NCBI GenBank assembly: GCA_034696485.1
Contig: JAQIWT010001185.1
Location: 1 to 12,037 of the forward strand
Direction of reading: 5' to 3'
Source: Isohypsibius dastychi
Lineage: Eukaryota; Tardigrada; Eutardigrada; Parachela; Isohypsibiidae
DNA length: 12,037 nt
The notes under the pieces were generated by a model. The model worked only from the letters and a program-made list of their open reading frames with translations, was not told where the DNA came from and ran no database searches. Position numbers and translations under genes: made by a program. Of the stretch, positions 9,069 to 12,037 are shown piece after piece (the stretch's first letter is position 1; each line of letters begins with the position of its first letter).

Positions 9069-9183
9069 AAAGAATTCTACATCATAGGTGAGAACGTTTA
9101 AGTCCCTCGAAACGGGTGTCGGAGGACGGCGGTTCGGTCCTCGCTGAGCGCGAGAAATTTTCACCATTTTCCATGACACGACA

Positions 9184-9224
9184 TTTCACATTTCAATGAA
9201 ATGCACAAACATTGAAATGTGAAA
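9184..9224. repeat. Perfect inverted repeat, 15-bp arms and 11-nt loop
   Basis: TTTCACATTTCAATG at 9184-9198 is followed after 11 bases by its exact reverse complement at 9210-9224. A related half-motif, GTCAATGAAA, occurs just downstream near 9249. It could be a small foldback or the fused ends of a decayed inverted-repeat element. No target-site duplication is evident. Confidence 0.75.
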
Positions 9225-9330
9225 ACGGTATCATTTTTACATTTACATGTCAATGAAACTTCAAAGGTCCAATAACGACATGTGTCTGGAAATTTCTTTC
9301 AAGCAATTTCCTTACCAAGGGGTGGAGCTA

Positions 9331-9488
9331 CGAGGATGTCCTTTTCACTTTCAGGGCACACCATGAAAATTTATGTAAGACCCGGATCATGTATCTTGCC
9401 GGATGATCATGGTTTTGGCTCGGCGAGAAATACGATTTTTAAAAGAAGCCGCGATCACTTACTGTGCCGGTGTGGATCTTAGAGGGAA
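9331..9488 (-). repeat. Hairpin-repeat family, copy E
   Basis: Read on the minus strand, it aligns with copy C from the ACATCCTCG tail through the hairpin module and into the GGCTCCTT segment. Its module is 9388-9434 (CATGTATCTTGCCGG facing CGGCGAGAAATACG, 47 bp). It is more diverged than copy G but keeps the AGGGCACACCATGAAAAT segment, which shows that the tail belongs to the repeat. Confidence 0.7.
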
Positions 9489-9576
9489 ATTAACCTGAAC
9501 ACCTTGCAGTTTGCTTGATCTTCAGAAGTGTTTATTTCATTATCCAGATTATTTTTAACAGTTAGTTTGAAGCTGC

Positions 9577-9697
9577 ATCATGATTTTGGCCCGGCGAGAA
9601 ACATGCTGTTTCAAAGGAGATGCCGTCATGTTCTGTGCCGGAGTGAGTTTTCGGCGAGAAACAAGATGGCTAATTTTTTGTATGCTGATCGCTACTG
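9577..9697 (-). repeat. Hairpin-repeat family, copy G
   Basis: It aligns on the minus strand with copy C from the module spacer to the left end. CCGGCGAGAAACATG lies at 9591-9605 and CGGCGAGAAACAAG at 9652-9665, with GGAGATGCCGTCATG between them. Both copies end in a similar GCTACTG / CGTTACTG, which supports that as a unit edge. The left half of the hairpin module is missing, so the copy is truncated. Confidence 0.7.
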
Positions 9698-9820
9698 AGT
9701 TGAATCTCCAATCATCTCAAAACACATCGCCATGTCGGGCGTGCAGACGAATCTGATGTGACCATTAGCTGCTGAATGATTTTTAATTTGCACTCAAATA
9801 CGATGTTTTTCCCTAAAAGT

Positions 9821-9838
9821 GGCCGGCGAGAAACATGG
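9821..9838 (-). repeat. Isolated core of the hairpin-repeat family (copy H)
   Basis: CCGGCGAGAAACATG at 9823-9837 is an exact copy of the family core with a GG before it. The flanking DNA does not align with other copies, so only one arm remains. Confidence 0.55.
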
Positions 9839-9947
9839 TTAGCTGCTTCCAGCTGTTAATGGGAAAAATATGAGTCCATTTGTTTATATTTTTTCAGTTT
9901 CTGGTACAAAGAATGACCGATATATATATTTTCGCAGTGTTTGGACC

Positions 9948-10970
9948 TTAACTCTTCCCTTGCCAGGTGGGGTGAGAATCACCCCACGCTCATTTAAAAA
10001 TTGCATATCTCGTGAACTAATAGCCCTATAGCTTAACAATTCAAAATCAACGTAGAGTTTCAAAATTCCTTCGTTTCTGCCTTTTTGGATTGACGGAGTC
10101 TCGGTTCTAACTGCAGGAAACCATCTGGGATTTTTTTTGTGGGTTCCACACCACTTTTCGTTCAAACAAATATGTACGCCCAGGAAATTTTTTTAAACAC
10201 ATTCTGAAAAAGCAGGATTGTAACTGGATGTTTTTTCTACAGAAAGGCGTTTAAAATTAGTTTTTATGTCAGGACGGCTTTTCACAATAAATTCGAGAAG
10301 AGTGAAAGCTTTTTCCACTGCTCATTTGCCGGACACAGAGAAAAGCATGGAAAGGCAGCGGCAGGACAGCGGTCAGCCGCCCTTTGTTCTCTCTACACAC
10401 AGAAAAAGACCAGTTGCGCCCTATTAAAATCTCACTGTTTCAAGGTTGCACTGCAAGTTTATTAGAACAAGCATTGATTCAAAAAAAAAACTTCGAAGTA
10501 ACCGCCAAAAAATAATTCACTTGACCCACAACATCTAGCAAACCAGAATGTTAAATTAAACCAAATTGGGTTAACTAACATCTGCTTTTGCATTTGTGAC
10601 GAATTTGTCATTCAAAAAATGCCTCAAAAAAAGCGTCTCAAAGCGTCTCATGAAAAACTACCGAATGACGGAAATGATCAAGATTGATTTTATTCATTTA
10701 CGAGGAATTAACTTGGTCTTGCTGTATTATTTGCGTTTGGTACATTGGATTTTTTTCTAATTGTAGCTTTAAAAAACCTGTTCCTGTAGCGATTTATAGA
10801 CCGCGGATAATTATTCCTCTTCGATGTGACCAGAAGCAATAAATTAGTAAGCTTGGTCTGAGACAGCTTTCGCTAACTATCACACACGGTATTGGTCGAC
10901 TGACCTGGGGTGGAAAAAATCCCACCTGGCAATCATAGTAACCAAAATGACCCGGCAAGGGAAGAGTTAA
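9948..10970. mobile_element. TTAA-flanked non-autonomous DNA transposon (piggyBac-type MITE-like)
   Basis: TTAA at 9948-9951 is followed by CTCTTCCCTTGCC (9952-9964). Its exact reverse complement, GGCAAGGGAAGAG, ends at 10966 and is followed by TTAA at 10967-10970. Matching stops at TTAA on both sides, so the element is 1,015 bp with 13-bp terminal inverted repeats. TTAA duplication is the established hallmark of piggyBac transposition. Both ends share a subterminal motif beginning GCCAGGTGGG: on the left it is a perfect hairpin (TGGGGTGA, GAA, TCACCCCA at 9968-9986); on the right it is a similar imperfect hairpin near 10904-10929, displaced inward by about 26 bp. The only open frame of note is a 93-codon minus-strand one (10165-9884) that crosses the end. 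No transposase is seen, so movement would need one supplied elsewhere. Confidence 0.65.
10631..10650. repeat. 10-bp perfect tandem duplication inside the TTAA element
   Basis: AAGCGTCTCA is present twice in a row, preceded by a similar GCCTCAAAAA. It is a minor slippage-type repeat. Confidence 0.7.
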
Positions 10971-10980
10971 GAAAGGCCAG

Positions 10981-11088
10981 GATCGATCAAAATGTGAAAT
11001 CATGTTTTACGCTGGATCATGGTTTTCGCCCGGCGGGAAACGTGATTCATTGCATCATGGAATCATCTTTCTAGCCGGCTACACGTGG
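10981..11088 (-). repeat. Hairpin-repeat family, copy F (right member of the inverted pair)
   Basis: On the minus strand this matches copy A (7709-7819) end to end, including the GATCGATC inner edge and the CCGGCTACA outer edge. A 35-bp stretch (11026-11060) is identical to 7738-7772. Its hairpin module is 11001-11044 (CATGTTTTACGCTGG facing CCGGCGGGAAACGTG, 44 bp). Only 10 bp separate it from the end of the TTAA element, so that element inserted right beside it. Confidence 0.7.
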
Positions 11089-11089
11089 C

Positions 11090-11128
11090 GGGGGAGAGTT
11101 GGTATCAGGGGGTGGGGGGGGGGGGAGG
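11090..11128 (+). repeat. G-rich run with G-quadruplex potential
   Basis: Runs of five G (11090-11094), five G (11108-11112) and twelve G (11114-11125), plus GG, occur within 39 bases. The long run alone can supply several G-tracts. Such runs are prone to length change and sequencing error, so the exact count is uncertain. It lies at the outer edge of copy F. Confidence 0.7.
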
Positions 11129-11161
11129 CATAGTGACAGATGGCTGAGTTTCACGGATCAC

Positions 11162-11181
11162 GTATGTTTCCAGCCGAAGCA
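11162..11181 (+). repeat. Decayed core-like motif of the hairpin-repeat family
   Basis: TATGTTTCCAGCCGAAG resembles the left arm of copy C (CATGTTTCTCGCCGAAA). The match is short and imperfect and the flanks do not align, so this may be chance. Confidence 0.25.
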
Positions 11182-11976
11182 CCTTAGAATATCTAAATGC
11201 CGCTTCGCACCTTTTAATCTACAGCAATACCTTCACAGTCTCTTTGTAGTCTGAAGTCGCAGTCTGAATTGGTATGACCAGCAGTTACAACAAACACAAA
11301 CTTACACTAATTTTAGGGTAACCATAAATTTATTGACTGAGTATTTTTACACCGTGCAACGGCGTAACAACACGTTGAATGAGTCGATTATTTGTGTTCA
11401 TGAATTATCAATCTGAGAATTTCACATTGAAATTTTGCGAAAACTATTTATCATGCTGATTTTTCCAACGTCGTGAATCAAGTATCGGTTTCAACTAACA
11501 GAATGAGCTGTACGTAATGTGATCAGAGAACATTTGAGTGTTTTATTTGATGTTCGAAGTTTATTCGGGTTTGCACCCGAAATACAATGCAGGTCAACAG
11601 ATTCTTGCGCGCATACAATGAATTCAGATTCAAAGTGAAGAACTTTCGAAATTTGATTGTCTCGAAAAGACGTCTGAAAACACTTGTATCACGCGCCCGA
11701 ACGTGTTTCCCCCGGGCACTACAACACCGACTGCCTGTTGTCCCTAAGAAACGTGACTGATCTGAGCGCTTTTCGGAATAAATCTAAATATGATCCGGCG
11801 GGGCAAGATTGACTGATATATCTCAATCGAATGGAAGTCTCACGATTGTCTTGGACTACCAGTAAAGACAACAACTCTGGACACAGCTGGAGTTTGCGTA
11901 AAATTCTGGACACTCCTATTTTTTTGGTCTGACTGGGGTAAACTATATATCATTCGAAGGTAGTGTATTCGTGAAT
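11182..11976. other. Intergenic stretch, no gene recognised
   Basis: I see no gene, RNA or transposon end. A short hairpin (TTCGGGT at 11564-11570 facing ACCCGAA at 11575-11581, loop TTGC) and a weak repeat-like ATGATCCGGCG at about 11790-11800 are the only structures. The 64-codon minus-strand frame (11913-11719) has no recognisable domain. Confidence 0.4.
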
Positions 11977-12037
11977 AGAATAGCTATTCCGTTTTCGACG
12001 GAATAGCTATTCCAATTTGGTCGGAATAGCTATTCCG
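11977..12037. repeat. 23-bp tandem array of the palindrome GGAATAGCTATTCC, cut by the window edge
   Basis: GAATAGCTATTC at 11978-11989 and GGAATAGCTATTCC at 12000-12013 and 12023-12036 recur every 23 bp. The last copy is a 16-bp perfect palindrome at 12022-12037. The 9-bp spacers are similar but not identical: GTTTTCGAC, then AATTTGGTC. The palindromic core is better kept than the spacers. The left flank shows no earlier unit, so the array starts near 11977 and continues to the right beyond the window. Confidence 0.8.

Noticed and set aside
9121-9142. GGTTCGGTCC resembling a tRNA B box, possible tRNA or tRNA-derived SINE
   Set aside because: No A box at the right distance and no cloverleaf could be drawn; the motif instead sits in a small GAGGAC/GTCCTC stem.
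9884-10165. 93-codon minus-strand open frame
   Set aside because: It crosses the left end of the TTAA element, including the terminal repeat and subterminal hairpin, so it is a by-product of the transposon sequence.
6803-10612. Shared 13-bp string GACAAATTCGTCA near 6803 and its complement near 10600
   Set aside because: One or two 13-bp matches are expected by chance in a window of this size, and the flanks do not align.
7709-11088. Regular short repeats as a possible CRISPR array
   Set aside because: The cores occur in both orientations with irregular spacing and related, not unique, intervening sequence, and the DNA looks eukaryotic.

Overview
The window looks like non-coding or gene-poor nuclear DNA from an animal. 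A dipteran insect is the best guess, possibly a mosquito, but this is inference. The evidence is AT-rich base use, a eukaryotic TATA box with splice-site-like signals, a TTAA-flanked short-inverted-repeat transposon remnant, and many small decayed inverted repeats. No protein-coding gene can be identified with confidence. The longest ATG-type open frame is only 122 codons, it lies on the minus strand and runs into repeat sequence. The open frames in this window are of the number and length expected by chance. I saw no rRNA or tRNA gene, CRISPR array or bacterial-style operon.

Layout. Positions 1-6190 hold no recognisable gene, only scattered short open frames and a few small symmetric motifs (1096-1115, 5211-5247, 5759-5803). 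Positions about 6197-7350 are the most gene-like part. A 26-bp perfect palindrome built of TAATTA homeodomain-type cores and a second palindrome (TATCGCGATA) sit just upstream of a TATA box at 6251. They are followed by an ATG-free leader ending in a splice-donor-like site at 6352. A splice-acceptor-like site at 6912 precedes an ATG at 6952. That ATG opens a short signal-peptide-like sequence, which stops at another donor-like site at 7010. Together these could be the start of a small secreted-peptide gene, but the rest of its coding sequence is not clear.

Positions 7709-11088 are a repeat island. Decayed copies of one family share a 15-bp core (CATGTTTCTCGCCGG and its complement). They occur as 44-47-bp hairpin modules inside units of about 190 bp. 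Copies on the left half (8085-8424) run mostly in one orientation and copies on the right half (8545-9838) in the other. The two outermost copies (7709-7819 and 10981-11088) form an inverted pair with a 35-bp identical core. Nested just inside the right member is a 1,015-bp element with 13-bp terminal inverted repeats and TTAA at each end (9948-10970), consistent with a non-autonomous piggyBac-type element.

After a G-rich run (11090-11128) and about 800 bp of featureless sequence, the window ends inside a 23-bp-period tandem array of the palindrome GGAATAGCTATTCC (11977-12037), which continues beyond the edge. All calls come from reading the sequence; no database search was possible.
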